64,000 nucleotides of DNA from Pseudomonas fluorescens (lineage in GTDB: Bacteria; Pseudomonadota; Gammaproteobacteria; Pseudomonadales; Pseudomonadaceae). The translations under genes were made by a program, and so were the position numbers. Under the pieces are notes generated by a model. That model had not been told where the DNA came from and made no database searches. It saw only the letters and a list, made by a program, of their open reading frames with translations. The stretch lies in the NCBI GenBank assembly GCA_902825215.1, contig LR782234.1, positions 2,852,001 through 2,916,000 of the forward strand. Reading direction: 5' to 3'. Position 1 is the stretch's first letter, and each line of letters opens with the position of its first letter. Positions 50,700-60,077 of the stretch are shown piece by piece.

Positions 50700-52439
50700 T
50701 CAGAGTTTCGGCAACTGGCCGATGCGGCCGATCATTTCGGTGACGATTTGCAGGTCCAGCTGGAATTGCTCGACGGTCTTGAATTCGCCGTCGGTGTGGC
50801 CGGTGTATTTCACGTCAGGCATGGCCAGACCGAACTGCACGCCGTTGGGCAGTTCATGCACCGAAGTCGCGCCGGCAGAGGTGCCGAACTCGTGTTTCAT
50901 ACCGAGGTTTTCGGTGGCGACCGCCAGCAACGCTTTGACCCATTCACCTTCGGGGTTGCGGTACATCGGTGCTGCGACCGAATAATCGAACGCCACCGCG
51001 ACGTGGGTTTTCTTGCTCCAGGCGGCAAGTTTGTCGGCGATTTCGGCTTTCAGTTTTTCGGGCGATTTGCCTTTCGGCACACGCAGATTGACCGCGAGCT
51101 TGAAGGTCTTGTCGTCCATGCCGACGAAGGTCGGCGAGGTGGTAAGCGGCCCCATGAAGGCGTCGGAGAAACCCACACCGAGCTTGTTGCCGAGGTAGTC
51201 CAGGCCCCAGTTGTCGGCGAGGTAACGGGCGGCGTCGGTGATGTGGTTGTGCTTGAGCGCGACCTTGCCATCAACGCTATTGATGAAGTCGAGCATGCGC
51301 GCCACCGGATTGACCCCGGACTCGGGTTCGGAGGAGTGCGCGGACATACCGGTCACCGTCAGTTTGACGTCCTTGCCATCGACTTTGGCGCTGACCTGGA
51401 AATCGCCGCCATTGCGCTTGGCGTATTCACTACCGGCCTTTTGCAGGCTCGCGGCCAGTTCGGCAGGCTTGTCGGTGAGCAAGGTGGCTACCGAGGCAGA
51501 TGGAATCTGATTGGTCGCCATGCCGCCGGTCAACGCGACGATTTCTGCACCGTTGCCTTCGCCTTTACGCTTGGCGAAGTTGGCCATGACCGTGCCGTAA
51601 CCTTTTTCGGCGATCACCACCGGGTAACCGCCGTCCAGCGCGAGGTTGTAGTTGGGCGTCGGGTTGCGTTCGAAATAGTAGGGGATCGCGTCACCGGTGG
51701 TTTCTTCGGTGGTGTCGACCAGCAGCTTGAAGTTGCGCACCAGCGGCAGCTTTTCTTCCTTGATCACCTTCATTGCGTAGAGGGTGACGACGATGCCGTT
51801 CTTGTCATCTTCAGTGCCGCGACCGTACATGCGATCGCCGATCAGGGTGATCTTGAACGGGTCGAGGCGGGTGCCGTCCTTGAGCACCCAGTTTTCCGGA
51901 GTCACCGGCACCACGTCGGCGTGCGCATGAATGCCCACGACTTCATCACCGCTGCCGTCGAGGGAAATCTCGTAGACCCGATTGTCAATATTGCGGAATT
52001 TCAGACCGAACGACTCGGCCAGGCTCTTGATCTTCGCGGCTATCTTGATGAATTCCGGGTTGTCGTGCTGCTCAACGCCGTCCTTGCGATAGGTCGGGAT
52101 TTCGACCAGCTCACGCAGGGTTTCGGTGGCCGCAGCGCTGTATTTCACTCGCGTGTACAGACCGAGCAGGCGATAGATCTCGTTCTGCTGTTCAGCGGTC
52201 AGGGTTTTTTTGCCGAGATAGGCGCCGATGGCCGGGCTGATCTCGGCTTTTTTCGCCAGATCACTTTTGCCCAGCTCAGTGAGGAACTGATGGAAATCAG
52301 TCACTGACGCGGCGTTGTAGGTTTTCAGTATTTCGGCGCTTTGCTGCGCGGTGATGTTGGCTTGTGCAGGCGCGGTGAAGACGGCGAGGCCGGCCAGCAT
52401 CAGTGTGGTGGCCGCGAGTTTTTTGAAAGGGACATTCAT
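50700..52439 (-). CDS. Exported M20-family metallopeptidase (dipeptidase-like)
   Basis: A 579-residue protein with signal peptide MNVPFKKLAATTLMLAGLAVFTAPAQA. The M20 core shows metal and catalytic motifs in order: HAHADVVPV, YGRGTEDDKNG (bridging Asp), TTEETTGD (catalytic Glu pair) and a late YTGHTDGE His. A dimerisation domain lies between (TGMSAHSSEPESGVNP). It probably cleaves short peptides in the periplasm with two zinc ions, similar to PepV-type dipeptidases. It carries an extra N-terminal region of about 85 residues. It stands alone, divergent from a LysR regulator across 242 bases. ATG 52439 begins the signal peptide. Confidence 0.87.
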   Translation of the reverse strand: MNVPFKKLAATTLMLAGLAVFTAPAQANITAQQSAEILKTYNAASVTDFHQFLTELGKSDLAKKAEISPAIGAYLGKKTLTAEQQNEIYRLLGLYTRVKYSAAATETLRELVEIPTYRKDGVEQHDNPEFIKIAAKIKSLAESFGLKFRNIDNRVYEISLDGSGDEVVGIHAHADVVPVTPENWVLKDGTRLDPFKITLIGDRMYGRGTEDDKNGIVVTLYAMKVIKEEKLPLVRNFKLLVDTTEETTGDAIPYYFERNPTPNYNLALDGGYPVVIAEKGYGTVMANFAKRKGEGNGAEIVALTGGMATNQIPSASVATLLTDKPAELAASLQKAGSEYAKRNGGDFQVSAKVDGKDVKLTVTGMSAHSSEPESGVNPVARMLDFINSVDGKVALKHNHITDAARYLADNWGLDYLGNKLGVGFSDAFMGPLTTSPTFVGMDDKTFKLAVNLRVPKGKSPEKLKAEIADKLAAWSKKTHVAVAFDYSVAAPMYRNPEGEWVKALLAVATENLGMKHEFGTSAGATSVHELPNGVQFGLAMPDVKYTGHTDGEFKTVEQFQLDLQIVTEMIGRIGQLPKL

Positions 52440-52681
52440 TGCGAAAGGCATTCCTTTGCAGAGTGATAAATAAGTCGTACCTGAACCTCAGGACACATGC
52501 ACTTACAAACTACCACCGCTGCGCAGGTATGCGGGAGCCCTGAAACGGGACGTGGCGCACAGAACGGCAAAAGCGACGCATCAATGAAAACGTCTCCCTG
52601 CGCAAAAAAGCGTCACGGCTTGATCATGAGCGCTTATTCATGCTCAGCTCGTCGCCGACAATTCGATTGGATGACAGGCCC

Positions 52682-53575
52682 ATGAAAGATCTCCCGCCGA
52701 CCGCGACCTTGCGTGCCTTTGAAGTTGCCACCCGGCACCCGACTTTTACCGCTGCCGCCGAAGAACTGCATGTGACCCAGAGCGCGGTCAGCCATCAGCT
52801 CAAACACCTCGAAGCGCTGTGGGGGCTGCCATTGTTCGAGCGTGGCAAGGCGTTGCGCCTCACCGCCGCGGGGGCGACACTGGCGCCGATCGTGCGGGAA
52901 TTTTTCATCAGTCTGGAGGCGACACTGGCTGACTTGCGCGAGCAAAAGGGCAGGGTGCGGCTGAGCGTCAGCACGACGTATTCCTTTGCGCTGAAATGGC
53001 TGCTGCCGCGTTTGCCGAGTCTGTCGCGGCAGCACCCCGAGCTGCTGGTGGCGCTGGACACCACAGACAAAATCATCCATTTCGCCGCGGGCCAGGCGGA
53101 CGTGGCGATCCGCCTGGGCAAGGGCAATTACCCCGGTCTTTATGCGGAATTTCTGTTCGGCGAGCAGGTGTTTCCGGTCGCCAGTCCCGAATTGCTGCAA
53201 CGCATCGGCATGCCGCACAGCCCGGCCGAACTGCTGCACTTTCCGCTGCTGACCCGCGATGGCGCCGAGTTGGTGCCGAAATGGGAGGCCTGGTTCGAAG
53301 CGATCGGGCTGGGGTTCTCGCCCGTTCGTGAAAGCGTCCGGTTTGGCGACACCAACATGACGGTCGAAGCGGCTTTACTCGGTCAGGGTGTGGCGTTGGT
53401 GCGCAGCGGCCACGTCGAGAACGAGATTGCCGATGGCCGACTGGTGCGCCTGTTCGACGTGCCATTCGCGTCGCCGCTGGCCTACTATTTTGTCTGTCCG
53501 AAGGGTATCGAAGCGCAGCCGCACATTGTCAGCTTTCGCCAGTGGTTGATGAGCGAAGCGATGAAAGTCCGTTGA
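52682..53575 (+). CDS. LysR-family regulator, GcvA-like
   Basis: A 297-residue regulator. The N-terminal helix-turn-helix is LRAFEVATRHPTFTAAAEELHVTQSAVSHQLKHLEALWGLPLFERG. The C-terminal effector domain runs from about residue 90. The HVTQSAVSHQLKHLE form is that of the GcvA group. It is followed after 72 bases by an EamA transporter and an SDR gene on the same strand, and is divergent from the M20 peptidase; either could be its target. ATG 52682 was chosen as the usual start before KDLPPTATLRAFE. Confidence 0.9.
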   Translation: MKDLPPTATLRAFEVATRHPTFTAAAEELHVTQSAVSHQLKHLEALWGLPLFERGKALRLTAAGATLAPIVREFFISLEATLADLREQKGRVRLSVSTTYSFALKWLLPRLPSLSRQHPELLVALDTTDKIIHFAAGQADVAIRLGKGNYPGLYAEFLFGEQVFPVASPELLQRIGMPHSPAELLHFPLLTRDGAELVPKWEAWFEAIGLGFSPVRESVRFGDTNMTVEAALLGQGVALVRSGHVENEIADGRLVRLFDVPFASPLAYYFVCPKGIEAQPHIVSFRQWLMSEAMKVR

Positions 53576-53647
53576 GTGGATTCATGAGGATTTGCTCATG
53601 ACACAGTGAGGAGACTTCGCTTCAGTCCGCTGATTGCCTTACCTAAT

Positions 53648-54484
53648 ATGGCGCCCATGCCTACTCATATCGTGATCCTGGTACTTTTCGCCGCACTCCT
53701 GCATGCCAGTTGGAACGCGCTGCTGCGCGGCGGTGCCGATCGGCTGTGGTCGATGACGGTGATGTGCATTGCCATTGCGATCACCTGTGCCATCGCCGCC
53801 GCGTTCATGCCGATGCCCGCCGCCGCCAGTTGGGGTTACGCGGTGCTCTCGGCGCTGCTGCATGTCGGCTACAACCTGTTTCTGGTGCGCAGTTACAGGG
53901 TCGCCGAGCTGGGCCAGGTCTATCCGATTTCCCGTGGATCGTCGCCCGCGCTGATCACCCTCGGTGCCGCCGTTTTCGCCGGTGAACGCATCGCGCCCGG
54001 CCAACTGCTTGGCGTTGCACTGGTGTCCGGCGGGATTATTTCGCTGGCCTTTAGCGGGCGCAGGCTGTCGGTGCCGAGCCTGCCTTACGCATTGGGCACC
54101 GGTTGTTTTATCGCCGCCTACAGCGTTGTCGACGGTATCGGCGCCCGGCTGTCCGGCGCGCCGCTCGCTTATACAGTGTGGATGTGCGCGTTGTGGGGGG
54201 TGCTGATGCCTGCGGTGTACATCGCCATTCGTGATGCCCGCAGCCTGTTCACCCTGCGTCCCGGAACGTCAGCCGCCGTCATCGGCGGGCTGGTCTCGTT
54301 GCTGGCCTACGCCATCGTCATCTACGCAATGAACGAAGCGCCGCTGGGCGCGGTGTCGGCATTGCGCGAAACCAGCGTGCTGTTCGCAGCGTTGATCGGC
54401 TATCTGTTTCTCGGCGAAGCACTCAGCGCCCGGCGGATATTGGCGTGCGTGGTGATCGTCAGCGGCATTTTCATCATCGGCTGA
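53648..54484 (+). CDS. EamA/DMT-family transporter
   Basis: A protein of about 278 residues with ten predicted helices in two EamA halves. HASWNALLRGGADRLWSM, VYPISRGSSPALITLGAAVFAGE and the matching second-half ETSVLFAALIGYLFLGEALSARR are typical of the drug/metabolite transporter superfamily. It is probably an inner-membrane exporter of a metabolite or amino acid; the substrate is unknown. The start is uncertain (ATG 53648 or 53657, or GTG 53606); none has a strong SD. It is 28 bases before the SDR gene, so they are likely co-transcribed. Confidence 0.85.
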   Translation: MAPMPTHIVILVLFAALLHASWNALLRGGADRLWSMTVMCIAIAITCAIAAAFMPMPAAASWGYAVLSALLHVGYNLFLVRSYRVAELGQVYPISRGSSPALITLGAAVFAGERIAPGQLLGVALVSGGIISLAFSGRRLSVPSLPYALGTGCFIAAYSVVDGIGARLSGAPLAYTVWMCALWGVLMPAVYIAIRDARSLFTLRPGTSAAVIGGLVSLLAYAIVIYAMNEAPLGAVSALRETSVLFAALIGYLFLGEALSARRILACVVIVSGIFIIG

Positions 54485-54512
54485 CACGGCCGACTGTCCA
54501 GGAGCCAGGTTC

Positions 54513-55274
54513 ATGAATGAAGTTTCGCAGGCACCATTGATTCTGATCACCGGTGGCAGCCGCGGGGTGGGCGCCGCTACGGCCCGACTCGCCGCCGCCC
54601 AGGGCTATGACGTCGCCATCAGCTATGTGGCCAACGAGTCCGCGGCGCGAACGGTGATCGAAGATGTGGAAGCCGCGGGGCGCAGGGCGTTGGCCGTGCG
54701 CGCCGACAGCGCCGATCCCGAACAGGTCGCCGAATTGTTCGCGGCCATCGACCGCACCTTCGGACGCATCGATGTGCTGGTCAACAATGCCGGGATGCTG
54801 GCCAGGCAATCGCGTCTTGAAGACCTCGACTTCGCGCGGATGCAACGCATCTTTGCCGTCAACGCCATCGGGCCGATCCTGTGCGCCCAGCAGGCCATCA
54901 AGCGCATGTCGCACCGGCATAACGGCCCGGGCGGCGTGGTGATCAATGTGTCTTCGGCGTCGGCGCGTCTCGGCAGCCCCAATGAATACGTCGATTACGC
55001 CGCGTCGAAAGGCGCGCTGGAAACCTTCACCATCGGCCTGGCCAAGGAAGTCGCGCGTGAAGGCATACGCGTCAACTGCATCCGCCCCGGCCATATCTAC
55101 ACCGACATGCACGCCAGTGGCGGCGAACCGGGACGCGTCGATCGCGTCAAGGACTCGATACCCATGGGCCGAGGCGGGCAGCCGGAGGAGGTTGCGCGGG
55201 CCATTCTTTGGCTGGCGAGCGCGGAGGCATCGTTTGTCACTGGTACGTTTCTGGATGTGACCGGCGGGAAGTGA
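54513..55274 (+). CDS. Short-chain dehydrogenase/reductase
   Basis: A 253-residue classical SDR. TGGSRGVGAA is the nucleotide-binding glycine motif, NNAGML is present, INVSS carries the catalytic Ser, and YAASKGA gives the Tyr-x-x-x-Lys pair. The C-terminus FVTGTFLDVTGGK is typical. It reduces or oxidises a carbonyl/alcohol with NAD(P); the substrate is not predictable. AGGAG precedes the ATG. It follows the EamA gene closely and ends 33 bases before the convergent LacI-type gene. Confidence 0.92.
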   Translation: MNEVSQAPLILITGGSRGVGAATARLAAAQGYDVAISYVANESAARTVIEDVEAAGRRALAVRADSADPEQVAELFAAIDRTFGRIDVLVNNAGMLARQSRLEDLDFARMQRIFAVNAIGPILCAQQAIKRMSHRHNGPGGVVINVSSASARLGSPNEYVDYAASKGALETFTIGLAKEVAREGIRVNCIRPGHIYTDMHASGGEPGRVDRVKDSIPMGRGGQPEEVARAILWLASAEASFVTGTFLDVTGGK

Positions 55275-55307
55275 TTCAGACGGCGGAAGCTGTATCGGCT
55301 CTGTAAC

Positions 55308-56315
55308 TCAGCTGGTCTGACGGACTGAAGGCGCAGCCGAACTTTCACGTATCGTCAGTTCAAAAGGCAGAATCACATGCTGCTCAGGATTGATCTTTTT
55401 CTCGATCAGGTTGATCAACATCTCCACAGCCTTGCGGCCAAAACCTTCGGCGGGTTGGGCGATGGTGGTCAGGGGCGGATCGCAGTAGTGGGCCAACGGA
55501 ATATCATCGAAGCCCACCACCGAGATATCTTCGGGCACCCGCAGGCCGGCTTCCTTGATGCGCTTGAGCGCACCGATGGCCATCTCATCGTTCTCACAAA
55601 ACAGCGCAGTCGGGCGATCGCTTAGCGTCAGCAGCGTGGCAGCGCCGTCGTAGCCGGCGCGCAAGCTGAAATCGCCGTGGCAGATGATCGCCGGGTCGCT
55701 GGGGATGCCTGCCTTGGCCAGCGCCGCCTGATAACCCGTTACGCGCGCTTGGGTAAGGGGGCTGTGTTGAGGGCCTTTGATCAGGCCAATCCGCTGATGG
55801 CCCAAACCGATCAAGTGTTCAGTCATGGCCTTGGCCGCCGCATGGTTGTCGAGGCTGATGGTGGGATGGCGTCCGCCCTGGATGACTTCACAGGCGTTGA
55901 CCATCGGCGGCGGCTCAGCGCTGTCGGTCGGGAAGGGGTCATAGGCGCGCAACTGAATCACGCCATCGGCCTGATGCGCGTAGACCAGCTCGGCAAATTC
56001 TCGCTCGATCTCTTCGCGCCCCTGGGTATCGCATAGCAGCAGTCGGTAACCGGCGGCCTGGGCAGCCGATTGCGCGCCGCTGATCACCCGGGCAAAAAAG
56101 CTGTTAGCAATCTTTGGAACCAGAATCACCAGATTGCCGGTGCGCCGTGAGCGGAACTGCACGGCCATCAGATTGGGGCGATAACCGGCTTGCTCGACTG
56201 CAGCAGTGACTTTGTCTCGGGTGGCCTGGCGCACACGCTCGGGCGATTTCAGGGTGCGCGATACGGTGGCGACCGAAACGCCGGCGAGCCGGGCGACTTC
56301 ACGAATATTGGACAA
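55308..56315 (-). CDS. LacI-family repressor of the adjacent catabolic cluster
   Basis: A 335-residue LacI/GalR regulator. The DNA-binding domain is NIREVARLAGVSVATVSRTLKSPERVRQ with hinge YRPNLMAVQFRSRRTG. The sugar-binding core contains SVVGFDDIPLAHYCDPPLTTIAQP. It is divergent from an oxidoreductase/isomerase/transporter operon with a perfect palindrome (56439-56454) in between, the expected operator. No ATG lies near the N-terminus. TTG 56315, preceded by GAGGTGG, gives the normal family length; GTG 56321 is possible, and the longer TTG at 56438 would run into the operator. The inducer is unknown. Confidence 0.9.
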   Translation of the reverse strand: MSNIREVARLAGVSVATVSRTLKSPERVRQATRDKVTAAVEQAGYRPNLMAVQFRSRRTGNLVILVPKIANSFFARVISGAQSAAQAAGYRLLLCDTQGREEIEREFAELVYAHQADGVIQLRAYDPFPTDSAEPPPMVNACEVIQGGRHPTISLDNHAAAKAMTEHLIGLGHQRIGLIKGPQHSPLTQARVTGYQAALAKAGIPSDPAIICHGDFSLRAGYDGAATLLTLSDRPTALFCENDEMAIGALKRIKEAGLRVPEDISVVGFDDIPLAHYCDPPLTTIAQPAEGFGRKAVEMLINLIEKKINPEQHVILPFELTIRESSAAPSVRQTS

Positions 56316-56438
56316 AACCACCTCATGTCTGAACTGAACGTCGGGCGAGCTTACAGCAGGTCTGCCTGCGCTTGAATCCTTGCGAGCGTGGATGATCGAT
56401 TTGACAGCTCTCGCTTCAGCGCCTAAATTCCTGCTCAA

Positions 56439-56454
56439 ATGTAACCGGTTACAT
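56439..56454. promoter_or_regulatory. LacI-type operator
   Basis: ATGTAACCGGTTACAT is a perfect 16-base palindrome with a central CG, the form bound by LacI/GalR proteins. It lies 46 bases before the oxidoreductase start and 123 bases before the repressor start, so it can control both directions. Confidence 0.8.
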
Positions 56455-56500
56455 CTGGCTGGAAACAGCTTCCATCCGCGCCGGACAGAGAAGGTCAGCG

Positions 56501-57667
56501 ATGAACACAGTGATACCTAAAATAAGAATGGGCTTTGTCGGTGGCGGAGAGGGCTCGTTTATCGCCCAAGCGCACCACCAGGCCGCAGGGCTCGATGGCC
56601 GCTTTGAGCTGGTGTGCGGAGCCTTCAGTCGCGATGCGCAGAACAACCTGCGAACTGGCATCCGCTTGGGCCTGCCTCAGTCGCGCTGTTACAGCACATG
56701 GCAATTGATGCTCGAAGCCGAGCGTGCGCTACCCGCCGAAGATCGCATGGAGTTGCTGGTGATCGTGACGCCTAACCATCTGCATGCACCGGTCGCCAGC
56801 GAAGCACTGGCCGCAGGTTTTCATGTGTTCAGCGAGAAACCCGCGGCATTGAGCCTCGCGGAACTGCAGGACCTCAAAGCTCGATTGAACAACAGCGCCG
56901 GGCTGTACGGGTTGGCGCATACCTACCTCGGCTACCCGATGGTCTGGCAAGCGCGGGACATGGTGCGCAGCGGCGTCATCGGAACCGTGCGCAAGGTGCT
57001 GGTGGAATATCCTCAGGGCTGGCTCAGCCAGGATGTGGCCGGGCAGGGCAACAAGCAGGCCGAGTGGCGCGGCCGGCGGGAGTTGTCCGGGGCGGGCGGC
57101 TGCATCGCCGATATCGGCACTCACGCGTTTTCCCTGGCGGAGTTTGTCGCTGATCAAGCCATCACTCACCTGTGTGCCAACCTCGGTGTGCACGTCGAGG
57201 GTCGTCAGCTGGATGACGACGCCGCCATGCTGTTCAAGATGGCGCAGGGCGCCAGCGGGATGTTGATTGCCAGTCAGGTCTGCGCGGGCGAGGAGAACCC
57301 GCTAAGCATTCGGGTCTACGGTGACAAGGGCGGCCTCGAATGGCGCCAGGAACAGCCTGCCAGCCTGATTCATCGCTCACTCGACCAACCGATGCGCATC
57401 CTGCGTTCCGGCACCGGGCAGCCGTGGTTGTGCGAGGCCGCGACCCGGCGCATGCGCCTGCCCGCCGGGCATCCCGAAGGTTATCTGGAAGCGATGGCCA
57501 ATCTGTACGGCGACTTTGCCACGGCCATCCGCGCAGGCGGGGTAAACCATGCCGCACCTGGCGTGCCGGGGATCGAAGTGGGCCTGCGCGGCATGGCGTT
57601 TATCGAAGCGGCCATTGCCAGCCACCACAGCGATGCCAAATGGACGCCTTTGGAGTGCAACGTATGA
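56501..57667 (+). CDS. Gfo/Idh/MocA-family oxidoreductase
   Basis: A 388-residue NAD(P)-dependent sugar dehydrogenase type. The Rossmann start MGFVGGGEGSFIAQAHH is present, as is SEKPAALS, the EKP motif with catalytic Lys. GGCIADIGTHAFSLAEF holds the Asp and His of the active site. Family members oxidise or reduce sugars, inositols and their derivatives. GAGAAGG precedes the ATG. It overlaps the next gene (isomerase) by four bases, and both are followed by a transporter. The exact sugar is not predictable. Confidence 0.9.
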   Translation: MNTVIPKIRMGFVGGGEGSFIAQAHHQAAGLDGRFELVCGAFSRDAQNNLRTGIRLGLPQSRCYSTWQLMLEAERALPAEDRMELLVIVTPNHLHAPVASEALAAGFHVFSEKPAALSLAELQDLKARLNNSAGLYGLAHTYLGYPMVWQARDMVRSGVIGTVRKVLVEYPQGWLSQDVAGQGNKQAEWRGRRELSGAGGCIADIGTHAFSLAEFVADQAITHLCANLGVHVEGRQLDDDAAMLFKMAQGASGMLIASQVCAGEENPLSIRVYGDKGGLEWRQEQPASLIHRSLDQPMRILRSGTGQPWLCEAATRRMRLPAGHPEGYLEAMANLYGDFATAIRAGGVNHAAPGVPGIEVGLRGMAFIEAAIASHHSDAKWTPLECNV

Positions 57668-58767
57668 AACCGCAACCGTCCGCTGTGTCCGCAACTGCTG
57701 CGGTTGCCCAAGGCCTGCGCGGCCCGGGGATCTTTCTGGCGCAGTTCATCGGTGATGACGCGCCATTCGACACCCTGGCCAATATCGCGCAATGGGCCGC
57801 GTCCCAAGGCTACAGCGCCATTCAACTGCCGACGCTGGGCACACGCTTTATCGATCTGCAACGCGCGGCTGAAAGTCAGAGCTATTGCGATGAGTTGAAA
57901 GCCGTGTGCGCCAGCGCCGGCGTGGAAATCAGTGAGCTGTCGACGCACCTGCAAGGGCAATTGGTGGCGGTTCATCCGGCGTTCGATGCGCTGTTCGATG
58001 ACTTCGCGCCGGTTCATCTGCGCGGTCAGCCCCAGGCGCGCACCGAGTGGGCCATCGAGCAATTGAAGCTGGCGGCGCGGGCCAGCCAGCGTCTGGGCCT
58101 GACCGCGCACGCCACGTTTTCCGGGGCTCTGCTCTGGCCCTACATGTATCCGTGGCCGCAGCGCCCCAGCGGTCTGGTCGAGCAAGGGTTCGCCGAACTG
58201 GCCCAGCGCTGGCTGCCGATCCTCGACTGTTTCGACGAGGCCGGTGTCGACCTGTGCTACGAAATTCACCCCGGTGAAGACCTGCACGACGGCGCCTCGT
58301 TCGAGCGTTTCCTTGAAGCCGTCAATCATCATCCCCGCGCAGCCATCCTCTACGACCCCAGCCATTTGTTGCTGCAGCAGATGGATTACCTGGGCTTCAT
58401 CGACCGTTATCACTCACGTATTCGCATGTTCCACGTCAAGGACGCGGAGTTCCGTCCCGATGCGCGCTCCGGTGTGTATGGCGGTTATCAGGGCTGGGTC
58501 GAGCGTCCCGGACGGTTCCGTTCGTTGGGTGACGGGCAGATCGACTTCAAATCGATTTTCAGCAAGCTGACCCAATACGGGTTCAGCGGCTGGGCCGTGC
58601 TGGAGTGGGAGTGCTGCCTGAAAGACTCCGCCCAAGGCGCTGCCGAGGGCGCTGCATTTATCCGCGAGCACATGATTACCCGAAGCCAGAAGGCCTTTGA
58701 CGATTTCGTCAGCGTGGCCAGCGACGCGGCTTCCAACAGGCGCTTGCTCGGCTTGCCCGACGCCTGA
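57664..58767 (+). CDS. Sugar phosphate isomerase/epimerase-family protein
   Basis: A 367-residue TIM-barrel protein of the xylose-isomerase-like (AP endonuclease 2) family. Metal-ligand-type motifs are in order: CYEIHPGEDLHDG, ILYDPSHLLLQQMDY, MFHVKDAEF and AVLEWECC. It likely interconverts a keto and aldo sugar made by the upstream oxidoreductase. ATG 57664 overlaps the previous stop (GTATGA); the longer frame upstream lies inside the oxidoreductase gene and is not used. Substrate unknown. Confidence 0.88.
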   Translation: MKPQPSAVSATAAVAQGLRGPGIFLAQFIGDDAPFDTLANIAQWAASQGYSAIQLPTLGTRFIDLQRAAESQSYCDELKAVCASAGVEISELSTHLQGQLVAVHPAFDALFDDFAPVHLRGQPQARTEWAIEQLKLAARASQRLGLTAHATFSGALLWPYMYPWPQRPSGLVEQGFAELAQRWLPILDCFDEAGVDLCYEIHPGEDLHDGASFERFLEAVNHHPRAAILYDPSHLLLQQMDYLGFIDRYHSRIRMFHVKDAEFRPDARSGVYGGYQGWVERPGRFRSLGDGQIDFKSIFSKLTQYGFSGWAVLEWECCLKDSAQGAAEGAAFIREHMITRSQKAFDDFVSVASDAASNRRLLGLPDA

Positions 58768-58809
58768 GTTTCATCCGCTTCTTCCAATAAAAACAAGACG
58801 GTGACTGTG

Positions 58810-60045
58810 ATGACCTGGATGACCGCGCGCCTGAGCGCCATGATGTTTCTGCAGTTTTTTATCTGGGGTGGCTGGTTCGTCACCCTGGGCACTTTCCTTT
58901 CCAGCCAACTGGGGGCCAGCGGCAGCCAGATCGGCATGGCGTTCTCGACCCAATCCTGGGGCGCGATCATTGCCCCCTTCGTGATCGGCCTGATCGCTGA
59001 CCGTCTCTTTAACGCTGAACGCATTCTGGCGGTGCTGCATCTGTTGGGCGCGGTGTTGCTTTATCAGCTTTACCGAGCGGCGGATTTTGCCGCGTTCTAT
59101 CCCTACGTGCTCGCCTACATGATGATCTACATGCCGACGCTGGCATTGGTCAATTCGGTGGCCTTCCGGCAGATGCGCGACCCGGCGCTGGAGTTCTCGC
59201 GCATTCGTGTGTGGGGCACGGTGGGCTGGATTGTTGCCGGAGTGGTGATCAGTTTCGTCTTCGCCTGGGACTCGAAAGCCGCGATCGCGTCGGGCGGCCT
59301 GCGCAACACCTTCCTGATGGCGGCGCTGGCCTCGCTGGTGCTGGGCGTCTACAGCTTCACACTGCCGCGTACCGCACCGCTGAAAACCGAGAACACCCGA
59401 ACCGGTGTCAAACAGCTCCTCGGCCTCGACGCCTTGGGCCTGCTGAAAGACCGCAGCTATCTGGTGTTTTTCATCGCCTCGATCCTGATCTGCATCCCGC
59501 TGGCGTTCTATTACCAGAATGCCAATCCGTTTCTGGCGGACATCGGCATGACCAACCCCACGGCGAAGATGGCCATCGGGCAGGTGTCCGAAGTGCTGTT
59601 CATGCTCCTGCTGCCACTGTTCATACACCGCTTCGGCATCAAGATTGCGTTATTAATGGGCATGCTGGCGTGGGCCTTGCGCTACGTGTTGTTCGCCTAC
59701 GGCAACAACGCCGACCTGGCCTTCATGCTGTTCACCGGCATCGCCCTGCACGGGATCTGCTACGACTTTTTCTTCGTCTCCGGGCAGATCTACACCGACG
59801 CCAAAACCCCTGAACGCTTCAGAAGCTCAGCCCAGGGCCTGATCACCCTGGCGACCTACGGCGTTGGCATGTTGATCGGCTTCTGGGTCGCGGGGCACGT
59901 TTCCGATTATTACGCCACGCCTGAAGGGCATCAGTGGCAGAGTATCTGGCTGTTTCCGGCGTTCTTTTCGCTGGGGGTGGTGCTGGTGTTCTTGTTTGCT
60001 TTTCGTGATGTGTCGCGGTCAGCGGTGGCGTCTGCCAAGGCTTGA
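58810..60045 (+). CDS. Nucleoside:H+ symporter-type MFS transporter (NupG/XapB-like)
   Basis: A 411-residue transporter with twelve predicted helices. RLSAMMFLQFFIWGGWFVTLGTFL opens it; SRIRVWGTVGWIVAG and the region LHGICYDFFFVSGQIYTD match the nucleoside-proton symporter (NHS) group of the major facilitator superfamily. It is the third gene of the LacI-linked cluster, 42 bases after the isomerase, so the substrate may be a nucleoside or a glycoside-like sugar degraded by the two enzymes. ATG 58810 was chosen; GTG 58801 is also in frame. Confidence 0.87.
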   Translation: MTWMTARLSAMMFLQFFIWGGWFVTLGTFLSSQLGASGSQIGMAFSTQSWGAIIAPFVIGLIADRLFNAERILAVLHLLGAVLLYQLYRAADFAAFYPYVLAYMMIYMPTLALVNSVAFRQMRDPALEFSRIRVWGTVGWIVAGVVISFVFAWDSKAAIASGGLRNTFLMAALASLVLGVYSFTLPRTAPLKTENTRTGVKQLLGLDALGLLKDRSYLVFFIASILICIPLAFYYQNANPFLADIGMTNPTAKMAIGQVSEVLFMLLLPLFIHRFGIKIALLMGMLAWALRYVLFAYGNNADLAFMLFTGIALHGICYDFFFVSGQIYTDAKTPERFRSSAQGLITLATYGVGMLIGFWVAGHVSDYYATPEGHQWQSIWLFPAFFSLGVVLVFLFAFRDVSRSAVASAKA

Positions 60046-60077
60046 GGGTACCCGCGCCTGTTCGCGCTTGCCATCGA

